From Bacillota bacterium (lineage in GTDB: Bacteria > Bacillota > Clostridia > Ch29): a DNA stretch of 64,000 bases. Below are positions 49,963 to 58,548 of this stretch, one piece after another. Both the position numbers and the translations under genes were made by a program. The stretch's first letter is position 1; every line of letters begins with the position of its first letter. Under the pieces are notes generated by a model. It was not told the origin of the DNA. It searched no databases and saw only the letters and a program-made list of their open reading frames with translations. The stretch lies in NCBI GenBank assembly GCA_013540605.1, contig JABVCK010000004.1:186001-250000 (forward strand), in the 5' to 3' direction.

Positions 49963-50691
49963 CTATGAAACCTTCGATTTGTGAATTATCCTATTCAGTT
50001 CGATTAAAGTATCCCTGGCTTTTCCCTGCAGCACCATGTCAAACCGGCTGCCCCCGCTGTACGCCTCATAATTTATTAATACGGCCCTACCCTTTGTCAT
50101 AGTGGGCAGCTGATTCGCCGGGTATACCTGAAGGCTCGTTCCTATTACTATGACAAGGTCCGCCCTTTTGATATCCCTTAACGCACATTCCCAGGCATCC
50201 TGCGGCAGCATTTCACCGAAAAGGACAACCCCCGGCCTCAGCCTTTCCCCGCAAGACCGGCAGGCCACCCTGTCAAGAAAATCCTCTACTGTGCCGGGTT
50301 TTCCACAGCCGCTGCACCTGATGCTGCGCAGCGAGCCATGCAGCTCATACACCCTGCTGCTGCCTGCGGCTTTGTGAAAACCATCCACATTCTGTGTCAC
50401 TATGCTGTGTACCAAATTTCTTTTTTCCCACTCAGCCAGTATGTAATGGCCCTCATGCGGGCTGCAGGCTTCCAGTGTCTTAAGCCTCATACTGTAAAAA
50501 TCGTGAAACAAAGAATAATTGGTTTCCAAGGCATCAACCGTTGCAACGGTTGACGGATCGATGTTCCTCCACCATCCGCTCTTTGACCTGAAATCAGGAA
50601 GTCCGCTTTCGGTTGACATGCCGGCGCCCGTCAGAATAACCGTAAAGCCCGATGCTTTTATCCAGTGCGACAAGCTCTTTATTTCCTGCAT
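49963..50691 (-). CDS. NAD-dependent protein deacylase (sirtuin)
   Basis: A 242-residue Sir2 protein. The NAD motifs GAGMSTESGLPDFR, TQNVDGFHKAAG and IGTSLQVYPANQL are present, with the catalytic His in ELHGSLRSIRC and the zinc cysteines CSGC...CRSC. ATG 50691 follows AAGGGGTG. Sirtuins deacylate lysines using NAD+. It stands alone; substrates are unknown. Confidence 0.94.
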   Translation of the reverse strand: MQEIKSLSHWIKASGFTVILTGAGMSTESGLPDFRSKSGWWRNIDPSTVATVDALETNYSLFHDFYSMRLKTLEACSPHEGHYILAEWEKRNLVHSIVTQNVDGFHKAAGSSRVYELHGSLRSIRCSGCGKPGTVEDFLDRVACRSCGERLRPGVVLFGEMLPQDAWECALRDIKRADLVIVIGTSLQVYPANQLPTMTKGRAVLINYEAYSGGSRFDMVLQGKARDTLIELNRIIHKSKVS

Positions 50692-50859
50692 ATCTATCAC
50701 CCCTTGTTTCATTATTCTATTCAGCAATCGGAGTTATGTCCCCTTTCCTCACATGGGTTAATCCTTAACAAAATTATACAGTGTATTTAGACCAACAACA
50801 ATCATAACCATATTCTATAATCAAGGGGTATATGATTCGCATGAAGTGCTTATAAGAAA

Positions 50860-51084
50860 CTAGCGCAGCTGAAATTGTTCGCTTCTAACAAGATCTAAAA
50901 CCTTTTTAGCCGGTATATCAAGCACATTAGATATATCCATGATTGTAGAATTGGGGTGTCTTTCGATATACTCTTTTATCCTTTCGTATACGTCTTTGTT
51001 TTCATTGGAACAGGAATCGCAAATAGAGCTACCCTTACTAATAAACAGTCTATTGCACACCTTGCAGTTTACAAGTGCTGCCAT
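50860..51084 (-). CDS. YvyF-like flagellar region protein
   Basis: A 74-residue protein with an N-terminal zinc-ribbon (CKVCNRLF...CDSCSNE) and a helical end (KDVYERIKEYIERHPNSTIM, then DIPAKKVLDLVRSEQF). This is the pattern of the YvyF/TIGR03826 family, usually found in flagellar operons. ATG 51084 has GAGGTG six bases upstream. Here its neighbour is an HD-domain gene instead of flagellar genes. Confidence 0.8.
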   Translation of the reverse strand: MAALVNCKVCNRLFISKGSSICDSCSNENKDVYERIKEYIERHPNSTIMDISNVLDIPAKKVLDLVRSEQFQLR

Positions 51085-51135
51085 TCTCATCACCTCAATA
51101 CACAGTTTGTTATGAAGGTACAATAAGCCATTGGC

Positions 51136-52101
51136 CTATATTACTATTTCTTCTATAAAAAGAGAAAGACATTTCATAAGGTCGTACCGTTCATTCTCCG
51201 TACGCACAATAGGCCTGAACGGAAAGTCATCATTCTGTCCGACGACAACTGCCAGTTTTTTGTTGTTAAGTTTCACAGGTAAACCAACAGGGTATAGATA
51301 AATTGACTTTTTGAAAGCCTCATATACATGAAGGTCAAACTTAATGTTTACAAGTGACTGGAGCTTTTCAAAACATTCATGTGGCAAAAGCGAATTACCG
51401 CTGGCCAGGTTTTCATAATAGTTGCACAGGCTTAGCACTCTTACCGCTTCATTCTGTTTTTCCTTGGGTAACTTGGCCGGTCCTTCTCCATCTATAGTTT
51501 CATGGTGAAACCGTACAGCAGTATACACAAGAGCCGAATAAGTATTACTCTTTAAGATTTCATATGCTGCTTCTTCATGCCTACCCTGATTATGTTTATT
51601 ATTCTGCACTAATTTGCCAAAGTCATGCAGTAAAGCAGCCTTAGCAATTGCCTCTATATTTTTGGGTTCAAGATTCAGGTTTCTTGCTACGGCTACCGAA
51701 AGCAGGCATACGTTTAAGGAGTGTTCTGCAATATCATGGCTGTCCCCTGGTTTACTCAAAGGAAGGCTAACGGGCCCGTTCGGGACCTCCGGCAGTATCT
51801 CGCCGGCTATAAATCTGCTTAACTCAAACTCGTTGAAATTGTTATGTATAAGCTTTTCATACAATACCTGTAGTTGTCTTATAATTTTTAGCCTCTGCCC
51901 ATCGGTCAATGTGGTTTTTGTATCAAACACGATACCCGGCTCGTCTACATACACCGAGCTAAATCCGTACCTTTTTAACGCTGCAACCAGTTTTTCAGTT
52001 ATTCTCACACCCTTATCCGCCAGTTTGAAATTCGAAGGCAGTATAACCGGCATTGCGAGCTTTTTGTTGATGACATTCTCGTCCAGTTTAGCAAGTCTCA
52101 T
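51136..52101 (-). CDS. HD-GYP-related HD-domain phosphohydrolase
   Basis: A 321-residue protein. Residues 1-75 form a DUF3391-like N-terminal part (MPVILPSNFKLADKGVRITE). The HD domain carries AEHSLNVCLLSVAVA, LLHDFGKLVQ, RHEEAA and RFHHETIDGEGPAKLPKEK. The last is a diverged HHExxDGxGYP motif (GEGP-x-KLP), so c-di-GMP hydrolysis is possible but not certain. It sits upstream of the YvyF-like gene and is probably co-transcribed. No clear ribosome-binding site is seen. Confidence 0.8.
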   Translation of the reverse strand: MRLAKLDENVINKKLAMPVILPSNFKLADKGVRITEKLVAALKRYGFSSVYVDEPGIVFDTKTTLTDGQRLKIIRQLQVLYEKLIHNNFNEFELSRFIAGEILPEVPNGPVSLPLSKPGDSHDIAEHSLNVCLLSVAVARNLNLEPKNIEAIAKAALLHDFGKLVQNNKHNQGRHEEAAYEILKSNTYSALVYTAVRFHHETIDGEGPAKLPKEKQNEAVRVLSLCNYYENLASGNSLLPHECFEKLQSLVNIKFDLHVYEAFKKSIYLYPVGLPVKLNNKKLAVVVGQNDDFPFRPIVRTENERYDLMKCLSLFIEEIVI

Positions 52102-52407
52102 AGCATATTACTACAGCCTTAGAGCCGTATGATCCCCCTTTCCAGGTGTTTTCTTTTTTCGCCCCAATTTTTTTCATCCCAATTAATAAAGGGATTACGC
52201 GTGTACCCGGATTATTAGCATAGTATTTTAAAGTTAACACAACTTGGGTTTTTATATATATTCGTCGACTAATAAAGAAATTTGTCGGTAGTGGTAAAAT
52301 TTCATATGCTTTTAAGTTCTTCCCGTCATATGCATATAGTTTGTAATTTGGTATAATTTCCTTGTGATATATCCCTTATATCTTTATTAAGTTCTGGGGG
52401 TGCCGCC
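52102..52407. other. AT-rich intergenic region without recognised features
   Basis: About 300 nt between the HD gene and the small gene at 52408. No convincing gene or hairpin is seen. It must hold both divergent promoters. Confidence 0.5.
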
Positions 52408-52611
52408 ATGAACGCTTTCATTCTATTAATACCAATGCTGCTCATCCAGTATGGCCTGCTGAACATTGTCGGCAGAGAAGCTGCCAGGCGCGCTAGGTTT
52501 TTCCCTCCCGTTGAGGGAAAAGAAAGACTGGCTTTTGAGGAGAGATGGTGCCTCAAGGAATTTGGAGACGAGTACAGGGACTATATGAATAAGGTCGGCC
52601 GTTACTTTTAG
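52408..52611 (+). CDS. Miniature isoprenylcysteine-methyltransferase-like protein (internally deleted)
   Basis: A 67-residue protein. The N-terminal helix (NAFILLIPMLLIQYGLLNIV) and RARFFPPVEGKERLAFEE look like the start of an ICMT/PEMT-type membrane methyltransferase; the end, ERWCLKEFGDEYRDYMNKVG plus RYF, looks like the family's C-terminus (EExx..FGxxYxxY...RY). The central ~100 residues with the AdoMet site are missing. GGGGGTG lies before the ATG. It is either an internally deleted gene or a mini-protein. Confidence 0.5.
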   Translation: MNAFILLIPMLLIQYGLLNIVGREAARRARFFPPVEGKERLAFEERWCLKEFGDEYRDYMNKVGRYF

Positions 52612-52812
52612 CAGCAGCTATGCCGTCTAACTAATGGCTTGTAATGCGCAAATCTTTTTGTGTCACAATTTGGCATGGACATAATGCTGTATGTAATATT
52701 TCCGCTGAAAATTTTCCGGCGTCTAACCTTCTCAATATGAAGGAATCCGCCATCACCCGTTGAATATCTGTCGCAGGAGGAGAGTATTCTGATAAGATGG
52801 AGAGTGGTCTTT

Positions 52813-52896
52813 ATGGCAGATAAGAAGGATACCAAAAAAACCTGCGGTACCGGTAAAACCTCTAAGCCTCCGAAGTCAACCAAGAACCCCAAATAG
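52813..52896 (+). CDS. Possible 27-residue Lys/Thr-rich peptide
   Basis: ATG 52813 opens MADKKDTKKTCGTGKTSKPP and seven further residues, then TAG. GGAG lies 11 bases upstream. Very basic; no family recognised. A hairpin (ATCCCC...GGGGTAT, 52905-52926) follows. It could be a small basic protein of spore formers or chance. Confidence 0.3.
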   Translation: MADKKDTKKTCGTGKTSKPPKSTKNPK

Positions 52897-53114
52897 TTTT
52901 ATGTAATCCCCTGTAATCGGGGTATTATTTTAACCCTTAGTTACTAACTGCTCTCCTCCATCTGCTTTACCTTCGCTTATTTATGGATAAACATACTTTG
53001 TTGCAGGGGGGTCTATATATTCAACCCTTTCTGCCCTGATAACGGTAAGCTCCGCTAAGAACCCTACTGCCTCGGCATCAGCAGCGCAGCATGTCACAGC
53101 ATGTCGGCAGCATA

Positions 53115-53147
53115 TTGAATATATGCCTATAGTATTATAAAATACTA
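53115..53147 (+). promoter_or_regulatory. Promoter and Fur-family operator of zur
   Basis: TTGAAT (53115-53120), 17 nt, TAAAAT (53138-53143). The perfect inverted repeat TAGTATT-ATAA-AATACTA (53130-53147) covers the -10 element, as expected for self-repression. Confidence 0.65.
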
Positions 53148-53173
53148 CTATAGACTGCTTAGGAGTGAAACCG

Positions 53174-53611
53174 ATGATCAGTAAAGAATCCATAGAGGAA
53201 AAGCTCAAGGACAACAATTATAAGCTAACGCCTCAGCGGAAAGCAATCATTGAAGCCTTGTTTGATTGCAAAGGCCATTTTGTAACGGCTGAGGAGATAT
53301 TTATTAAAACCATGGGGAAATATCCTCAAACGAATTTTTCAACCGTCTACCGCAACCTGGAAATCCTTGAGGAAATCGATATTATTCATAAAACCAGTAT
53401 AAAAGATGGCGCTGCCGTCTATGAACTGATTTGTGATGATTCTCACCACCATCACATTATTTGCAGCAAGTGTGGGAAGACAGAGATTATTAAGTTCTGT
53501 CCTTTGGAACAAATGAAAATCAGTATTGAAGATAAAGATTTCACCCTTACCGGCCACAAATTTGAGTTATACGGTCACTGCAATAAATGCAAGGAGAAAG
53601 AAACATCTTAG
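53174..53611 (+). CDS. zur: Fur-family regulator, probably Zur
   Basis: A 145-residue Fur-family repressor. The winged helix reads NNYKLTPQRKAIIEALFDCK and FSTVYRNLEILEEIDIIHK; the metal region has SHHHHIICSKCGKTEIIKF and a C-terminal CNKCKE, giving the structural Cys4 zinc site. ATG 53174 follows AGGAG. It converges on znuB with a 4-bp overlap, so zinc is the likely signal; Fur or PerR roles cannot be excluded. Confidence 0.85.
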   Translation: MISKESIEEKLKDNNYKLTPQRKAIIEALFDCKGHFVTAEEIFIKTMGKYPQTNFSTVYRNLEILEEIDIIHKTSIKDGAAVYELICDDSHHHHIICSKCGKTEIIKFCPLEQMKISIEDKDFTLTGHKFELYGHCNKCKEKETS

Positions 53612-54417
53612 GTTTTCTGCATAACACCTTTGAAACCAATAACCAATAGCAAAATGATTACGGATAATAGCACAATGGTCCCGCCGGAAGCCAGTTCCAT
53701 GTAGTAAGATATAATAATCCCCGAAACCACTGATAATTCCGCGATAACAACAGATAGAAGAGCAGCCTGCTTGAAGCTCTTCGCAACCTGCAGGCTGGCA
53801 GCCACAGGAATAACCATCAGGGAGGACACCAATAGCACCCCTACAATCCTCATAGATAAGGTTATGGTCATGGCTATTATAACGATGAAGAAAAGGTTGA
53901 TTCGCTTTACGGGAATGCCTGCAATCCTTGCCCCTTCCTCATCAAAGGCTATGTAGAACAGCTCCTTGTACAGCAGCTTAACGAACATGATAATCAAGAT
54001 TCCTAAGCCGGTAATCAACCGCATATCGCTGGAGCGTACAGTCAATATATTACCGAACAGATAGCCGAATAGGTCTACGTTAATCGACTTCGCATAACTT
54101 ATAAGTACCACGGCTATGCCTATCCCCGCCGACAGGATTATGGCTATTGCCAGCTCTGCATATTCCTCATATTTTTTTCTCAATTGCTCTATCCCTAACG
54201 CTGCCAGAACCGAAAACACCAGCGCCATGGCGAGGGGATATACACCTGAAACTATCCCCGCCGCGACACCCGATAAGGCCACATGGGACAAGCTGTCCCC
54301 GATTAAGGACATTCTCCTTAATACCAAAAATATCCCAATCAAAGGACACAATATTCCTATTATAATGCCTGCCATTAACGCCCTCTGCATAAAGCCGTAC
54401 TGCAATAGCTCCAACAT
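53608..54417 (-). CDS. znuB: Zinc/manganese ABC transporter permease
   Basis: A 269-residue permease of the ABC-3 family with eight or nine helices: ALMAGIIIGILCPLIGIFLV, RRMSLIGDSLSHVALSGVAA and IVGVLLVSSLMVIPVAASLQ. It forms the membrane part of the ZnuABC importer. It ends against zur. Confidence 0.92.
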   Translation of the reverse strand: MLELLQYGFMQRALMAGIIIGILCPLIGIFLVLRRMSLIGDSLSHVALSGVAAGIVSGVYPLAMALVFSVLAALGIEQLRKKYEEYAELAIAIILSAGIGIAVVLISYAKSINVDLFGYLFGNILTVRSSDMRLITGLGILIIMFVKLLYKELFYIAFDEEGARIAGIPVKRINLFFIVIIAMTITLSMRIVGVLLVSSLMVIPVAASLQVAKSFKQAALLSVVIAELSVVSGIIISYYMELASGGTIVLLSVIILLLVIGFKGVMQKT

Positions 54418-54434
54418 TTTTCATGCTCCTTTAT

Positions 54435-55184
54435 TTAATGCCTATGTATCAGCAGATTCATCTTGTCACCATAGACTTCCTTTAGTATATCCGTAATTTC
54501 CAGGTGAGAGTTGTTCGTGTGGCAAATCAGCCTGCTGTCGCCCATGCAAGCAAACCTGTTCACTTTTTCAGTGATAACCCCTATATCATGGGAAACCATT
54601 ACAATGGTTATATGCATTTCCTTATTGAGCTTTTCCATAAGCCCGTAAAACTCCCTCTGGGAATCCAAATCTATACCTACCGTAGGTTCATCCAGGAACA
54701 GAATTTCAGGTGAATTGACCAGCGCCCTTGCAATGAACACCTTCTGCTGCTGCCCCCCGGATAGGTTCCCTATGAGTTTTCTGTTGAACTTCTCCATTTC
54801 AACTATTTCCAGTGCTTTATAAACCATTTCCCTGTGGCTTCTTGTGATCGGCTTGAAAATTCCTATCCGTGAGAAGAGGTTGGCTGCGACGATCTCTTCA
54901 ACAGTGGCCGGGAAGCCTGTATTAAAGGATGTTGCCTTTTGACGCACATATCCTATCTTCCCCCAGTCCCTGAAGTCGTCAATATTCTTGCCAAACATCT
55001 CTATGCTTCCTTTTGAGGGCTTCAAGATATTGAGCATTATTTTAATAAGGGTGCTCTTGCCTGAGCCATTCGGACCCACAATCCCCAGGTAGTCGCCTTC
55101 ATAAATATCCAGGTTTACATTTTTAAGCACTAATTCATTCTCGTATCCGAAGCATACGTCCTTTACACTGACTAGTTTTTTCAT
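54435..55184 (-). CDS. znuC: Zinc/manganese ABC transporter ATPase
   Basis: A 249-residue ATPase: Walker A GPNGSGKSTLIKIML, Q-loop IGYVRQKATSFNTGFPATVE, signature NLSGGQQQKVFIARALVNSP, Walker B ILFLDEPTVGID and MVSHDIGVITEKVNRF. The FNTGFPATVEEIV block is typical of metal importers. It starts 2 bp after znuA and lies 17 bp before znuB. Confidence 0.93.
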   Translation of the reverse strand: MKKLVSVKDVCFGYENELVLKNVNLDIYEGDYLGIVGPNGSGKSTLIKIMLNILKPSKGSIEMFGKNIDDFRDWGKIGYVRQKATSFNTGFPATVEEIVAANLFSRIGIFKPITRSHREMVYKALEIVEMEKFNRKLIGNLSGGQQQKVFIARALVNSPEILFLDEPTVGIDLDSQREFYGLMEKLNKEMHITIVMVSHDIGVITEKVNRFACMGDSRLICHTNNSHLEITDILKEVYGDKMNLLIHRH

Positions 55185-55186
55185 AT

Positions 55187-56161
55187 TTATTCACCCAATA
55201 CTGCTTTTAATGTTTCCAGGTTTTCCTCCATGACGGTTATGTAATCCTTGCCGGCATCTATCTCCTCCTGGGTAAGTCCACCGATTGGATTCAAAACGGC
55301 TGTCCTGGCACCAACTTCATTTGCCAAAACCTCCGATAGCTTTGGACTGGTAAGCGTCTCGAAAAATACATATTTTATATCTTTTTCCCTGAGAAGCTGT
55401 GTTATCTGTACCAGTTTGGCAGCGCTTGGTTCCTCCTGCGGATTTAGTCCGCTAACCGGTATCTGTTCCAGGCCGTATCTGTCGGCAATATACCCGAAGG
55501 CTGCGTGGGCAACGACTATTTCCTTTCTCTTGACATTGCTAAGGGCTTCCTTATATCTTGCATCCAATGCCTTCAGTTTGTCAGCAAATTCCTGATAGTT
55601 CGCCTCATAGAAATCCCTATTGCTTTCGTCGGCTTGAATTAAGGCATCCTTAATATTCTCTGCCTGCTTGATTGCCCTTATAGGATCCAACCATACATGC
55701 GGATCATACTCGCCATGATGGTGCCCGCCTTCGTCGTGTTCTTCATCTTGTTCTTCATGCTCTTTATCATGCTCGTGCCCATGGAATTTCAATAAATCGA
55801 TTCCCCTGGAAGCCTCAACGATTATCAGTTTATCATTTGCAAGGGTCGTAAATATATTATCGGCCCAGGTTTCCATTCCTACCCCATTGTATATGAAAAC
55901 ATCTGCCTCTTCCATCTGAACCATAACCTTAGCCGTAGGTTCCCAGTCATGGGGCTCAGCTCCTGCCGGTACAACCATCCTCAGGTCAATCTTATCCTTG
56001 CCTATATTTTTTGCAAAATCGTACATCGGATAGATGCTCGCGTATACGACAGGGTTACCCTCACCGGACATGACCTGGCTTTGTTTGTCTATATCGTTTC
56101 TGCACCCCGTCATAAGAAGAACCGTTGCCAGCAAAAAGACACTTAATACCTTGGCTTTCAA
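55187..56161 (-). CDS. znuA: Zinc-binding lipoprotein ZnuA
   Basis: A 324-residue cluster-A1 binding protein. The lipobox LLMTGC ends the signal peptide (Cys about 20). Metal ligands are visible: GAEPHDWEPTAKV, YNGVGMETWADN, DPHVWLDPIRAIKQAENI, VAHAAFGYIADRYGL and FFETLTSPKLSEVLANEVGA. The His/Asp/Glu-rich loop (HGHEHDKEHEE...HHHGEYDPH, about 125-155) is typical of zinc- rather than manganese-specific members. First gene of znuACB. Confidence 0.93.
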   Translation of the reverse strand: MKAKVLSVFLLATVLLMTGCRNDIDKQSQVMSGEGNPVVYASIYPMYDFAKNIGKDKIDLRMVVPAGAEPHDWEPTAKVMVQMEEADVFIYNGVGMETWADNIFTTLANDKLIIVEASRGIDLLKFHGHEHDKEHEEQDEEHDEGGHHHGEYDPHVWLDPIRAIKQAENIKDALIQADESNRDFYEANYQEFADKLKALDARYKEALSNVKRKEIVVAHAAFGYIADRYGLEQIPVSGLNPQEEPSAAKLVQITQLLREKDIKYVFFETLTSPKLSEVLANEVGARTAVLNPIGGLTQEEIDAGKDYITVMEENLETLKAVLGE

Positions 56162-56229
56162 GACAAACTCCTCCTATAATTTAGGCTCGTTTCATTTATA
56201 ACCTTAAAGAGTTAAAACCATCCAGTTGA

Positions 56230-56271
56230 ATTATAACACGCCGGTATCATAAATGCAAATGATTTGTATTT
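56230..56271 (-). promoter_or_regulatory. Promoter and Zur-type operator of znuACB
   Basis: On the minus strand TTGCAT, 17 nt, TATAAT. The -35 lies within AAATACAAAT-C-ATTTGCATTT (56251-56271), a 21-bp near-perfect inverted repeat of Zur/Fur-box type. Confidence 0.7.
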
Positions 56272-56346
56272 GTAATTGTTTTTACAGAACGCGAATAAGT
56301 TTTCCCAACCTTTTTCTATTTTTGCCCGAATTTACGCTTTAAAACA

Positions 56347-56390
56347 CTATAATAAAAGTGCCCCAACCCGAGGGGACACTTTTATTATAG
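56347..56390. terminator. Long bidirectional terminator
   Basis: CTATAATAAAAGTGCCCC pairs with GGGGACACTTTTATTATAG (one mismatch) around a seven-base loop. The A/T-rich stem ends work as U-tracts in both directions. It is downstream of the lipoprotein gene. Confidence 0.8.
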
Positions 56391-56421
56391 ACGGGCTAGA
56401 AAATTCGGCGGCTCGGAATAG

Positions 56422-57099
56422 CTATTGCTGACCGGAAAAATTCTCCAGGCTTGAAGTCACCCTGGTGTCCCCTGAAATAAACTCTCTCTTTACCAAACCG
56501 ATGTCCTTCTTGTAGTATTCATACACCGTGGAATTGGGATTGTCGATTTCGACTTTGATGCACTGGTCAAAATTCCCCGCCGGCGTGCTGACAGCAGCGT
56601 TAGTGTCGATGATTTCCCTGGTACCGTTCGGCTCCTCCCATTTGGTGCCCACCTCAAGGGGGGCTTTAAGGATAGCAACGTTCGAGTTGGGTACGCTGTT
56701 GAGATAGTTGTCGTCACCATATGCTTCACCCAAAAAATAAACCAGGGTGACCGCTTCGGAGTCCGTTTTGAAGACTGACGCCGTAACTGTCCCTCCATTG
56801 TCCTCACGGATTTGCCCTAGATTGCCGTCGGTGAATACAACCTCCCTTGTAAAAGAAGCATATTCGTTGCCCTCTCCCTGGTACTCCCATGAAAGGCCCA
56901 GTTCCAGAGGAAAAAAATCCGCAGGTCTTATCCCGGGAGTTTCTTCATCCGGAGCCTCACGCGGCTCCTCCTCCGGCTCAGTATCTTCATCCTGGCCGGG
57001 AACCTGGGGTGCAGGTTCAGGGGTCCTGACACATCCGGCTGCCAGAATGCAAAACAAAATAACTGCTGTCAGCATAAACAAGCTTGTGGTCCTTTTCAT
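56422..57099 (-). CDS. Hypothetical lipoprotein
   Basis: A 225-residue lipoprotein: signal peptide MKRTTSLFMLTAVILFCILA ending in the lipobox LAAGC, then a 40-residue Pro/Glu/Asp linker, then a beta-rich domain (PLELGLSWEYQGEGNEYASF, GTKWEEPNGTREI, IDNPNSTVYEYYKKDIGLVK). The pattern of a G-x-x-W-x-Y start and an ending YYKKDIGLVKRE is common in clostridial lipoproteins of unknown role. It is a single-gene unit. Confidence 0.8.
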   Translation of the reverse strand: MKRTTSLFMLTAVILFCILAAGCVRTPEPAPQVPGQDEDTEPEEEPREAPDEETPGIRPADFFPLELGLSWEYQGEGNEYASFTREVVFTDGNLGQIREDNGGTVTASVFKTDSEAVTLVYFLGEAYGDDNYLNSVPNSNVAILKAPLEVGTKWEEPNGTREIIDTNAAVSTPAGNFDQCIKVEIDNPNSTVYEYYKKDIGLVKREFISGDTRVTSSLENFSGQQ

Positions 57100-57299
57100 A
57101 CGGCACGCCCTCCTGCAACTTCATTTTCCAGTAGTTTACCCCTGCCGGCAAAACGTATGCGCAGCTCCGGACAACCCTTATTTATGATTATACTTTAAAC
57201 CTTATGATTTAGCACTAATATAGGCTTAACAAAGTTTCAAGCTTTCTTGACGATGACCGGCTTAAATGATATTATTTAACCGTAAAAACCAATCATTAT

Positions 57300-57455
57300 A
57301 GTCTTACGGTCCATAGATGGATAATAGGGAAAACGGTGAAAACCCGTTGCAGCCCCCGCTACTGTAAGCGATGACAATCCCCGAAATGCCACCAGCTATT
57401 GGGAAGGCCGGGAAGAGGATGAATCGTGAGCCAGGAGACCTGCCTAAGACTTGGT
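57300..57455 (+). ncRNA. Cobalamin (adenosylcobalamin-type) riboswitch
   Basis: In order: GATAATAGGGAAAACGGTGA, AAACCCGTTGCAGCCCCCGC, the TACTGTAAGCGATG core, and the B12 box GAGCCAGGAGACCTGCC. This is the B12-element consensus. It precedes btuFCD, with a terminator at 57503. Confidence 0.95.
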
Positions 57456-57502
57456 GCTTGGCCTTCGGAGGGAAGGTGACCATGCATTACGCAAGTCTCA
57501 TT

Positions 57503-57535
57503 CCTGCCTCCCAAAAGGCAGGTTTATTATTTCCC
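57503..57535 (+). terminator. Terminator of the cobalamin riboswitch
   Basis: CCTGCCT pairs with AGGCAGG around a short loop (CCCAAA), followed by TTTATTATTT. It lies about 50 nt after the aptamer and just before btuF. Confidence 0.8.
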
Positions 57536-57573
57536 TTCCATGCCGGAAATACTTTAAGATGGGAGAGAGAAAT

Positions 57574-58506
57574 GTGAAGCAGAAAAGAAATCTTGTATTA
57601 TTGCTGGCAGTGCTGACAATTTCTGTTCTGTTGTCTGCTTGTTATGCAGGCAGTAATAACAGCACCCCACCCGCTGAACAGCAGCATGAACCGGGTTACC
57701 CCCTGACAATAACCGATTTTCTTGAAAGGGAGATAACCATTGAAAAGGCCCCGGAAAGAATCGTATCCCTTGCTCCCAGTACTACCGAAATCCTTTTTGC
57801 CCTCGGAGCTGGTGAGAAGGTTGTGGGGGTGACCGATTATGATGATTACCCGGAGGAGGTAAAGAAATTGCCCAAAGTCGGAGGTTTTAAGGGCCCTAAT
57901 ATGGAGGCAATAGCAGCCCAAAATCCTGATATCGTCTTTGCTTCTTCCCTGTCGGGCAAGAGCAGCATGGAAGCCCTTGAGAATCTCGGCATCCCGGTGG
58001 TTGTGCTCGAAGCCAAGGGTATTCAGGAAATCTATAAATCCATAGAAATCCTCGGCAGGATAACAGGTACCGCTGCAGAAGGTGAAAAGCTTTTCAATGA
58101 AATGAAATCAAAGCTGGATACTATCAAAGAAAAGGTGTCCGGGCTGTCAAAGCCAAAGGTATTCTATATAGTTGACCTCAACGGCAACTATACTGCGGGT
58201 AAGGGTACCTTCATAGATGAACTGATAAACCTTGCCGGTGGTTTAAACGTCGCCGGCGAGGCCGAGGGCTGGGTACAGTACAGCGTGGAGAAAATCGTTG
58301 AGCAAAACCCGGATATTATAATCACCGCCCCCCATGCCGGGGATATTAATTCCATAAAAACGGCAACGGGTTACAAGGAAACCGAGGCAGTTAAGAATGA
58401 CAGGGTTTTTGTAGTAAGCGATGATAATATTATAAGCAGGGCATCCTACAGGATAGTCCAGGGCCTCGAAGAGATTGCCAAATACCTTCATCCTGAGGCG
58501 TTTTAA
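57574..58506 (+). CDS. btuF: Cobalamin ABC transporter substrate-binding lipoprotein
   Basis: A 310-residue BtuF-like binding protein. GTG 57574 follows GGGAGAGAGA; lipobox LLSAC at about residue 21. Features: PERIVSLAPSTTEILFALGA, GVTDYDDYPEEVKKLPKVGG, NPDIVFASSLSGKSSMEALE. Cluster A-II proteins bind corrinoids or siderophores; the riboswitch upstream points to cobalamin. Longer in-frame starts overlap the terminator. Confidence 0.9.
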   Translation: MKQKRNLVLLLAVLTISVLLSACYAGSNNSTPPAEQQHEPGYPLTITDFLEREITIEKAPERIVSLAPSTTEILFALGAGEKVVGVTDYDDYPEEVKKLPKVGGFKGPNMEAIAAQNPDIVFASSLSGKSSMEALENLGIPVVVLEAKGIQEIYKSIEILGRITGTAAEGEKLFNEMKSKLDTIKEKVSGLSKPKVFYIVDLNGNYTAGKGTFIDELINLAGGLNVAGEAEGWVQYSVEKIVEQNPDIIITAPHAGDINSIKTATGYKETEAVKNDRVFVVSDDNIISRASYRIVQGLEEIAKYLHPEAF

Positions 58507-58548
58507 CATTTGGTGAGCTTCTCCATTATTCTACCGGAGGTTCGAATA

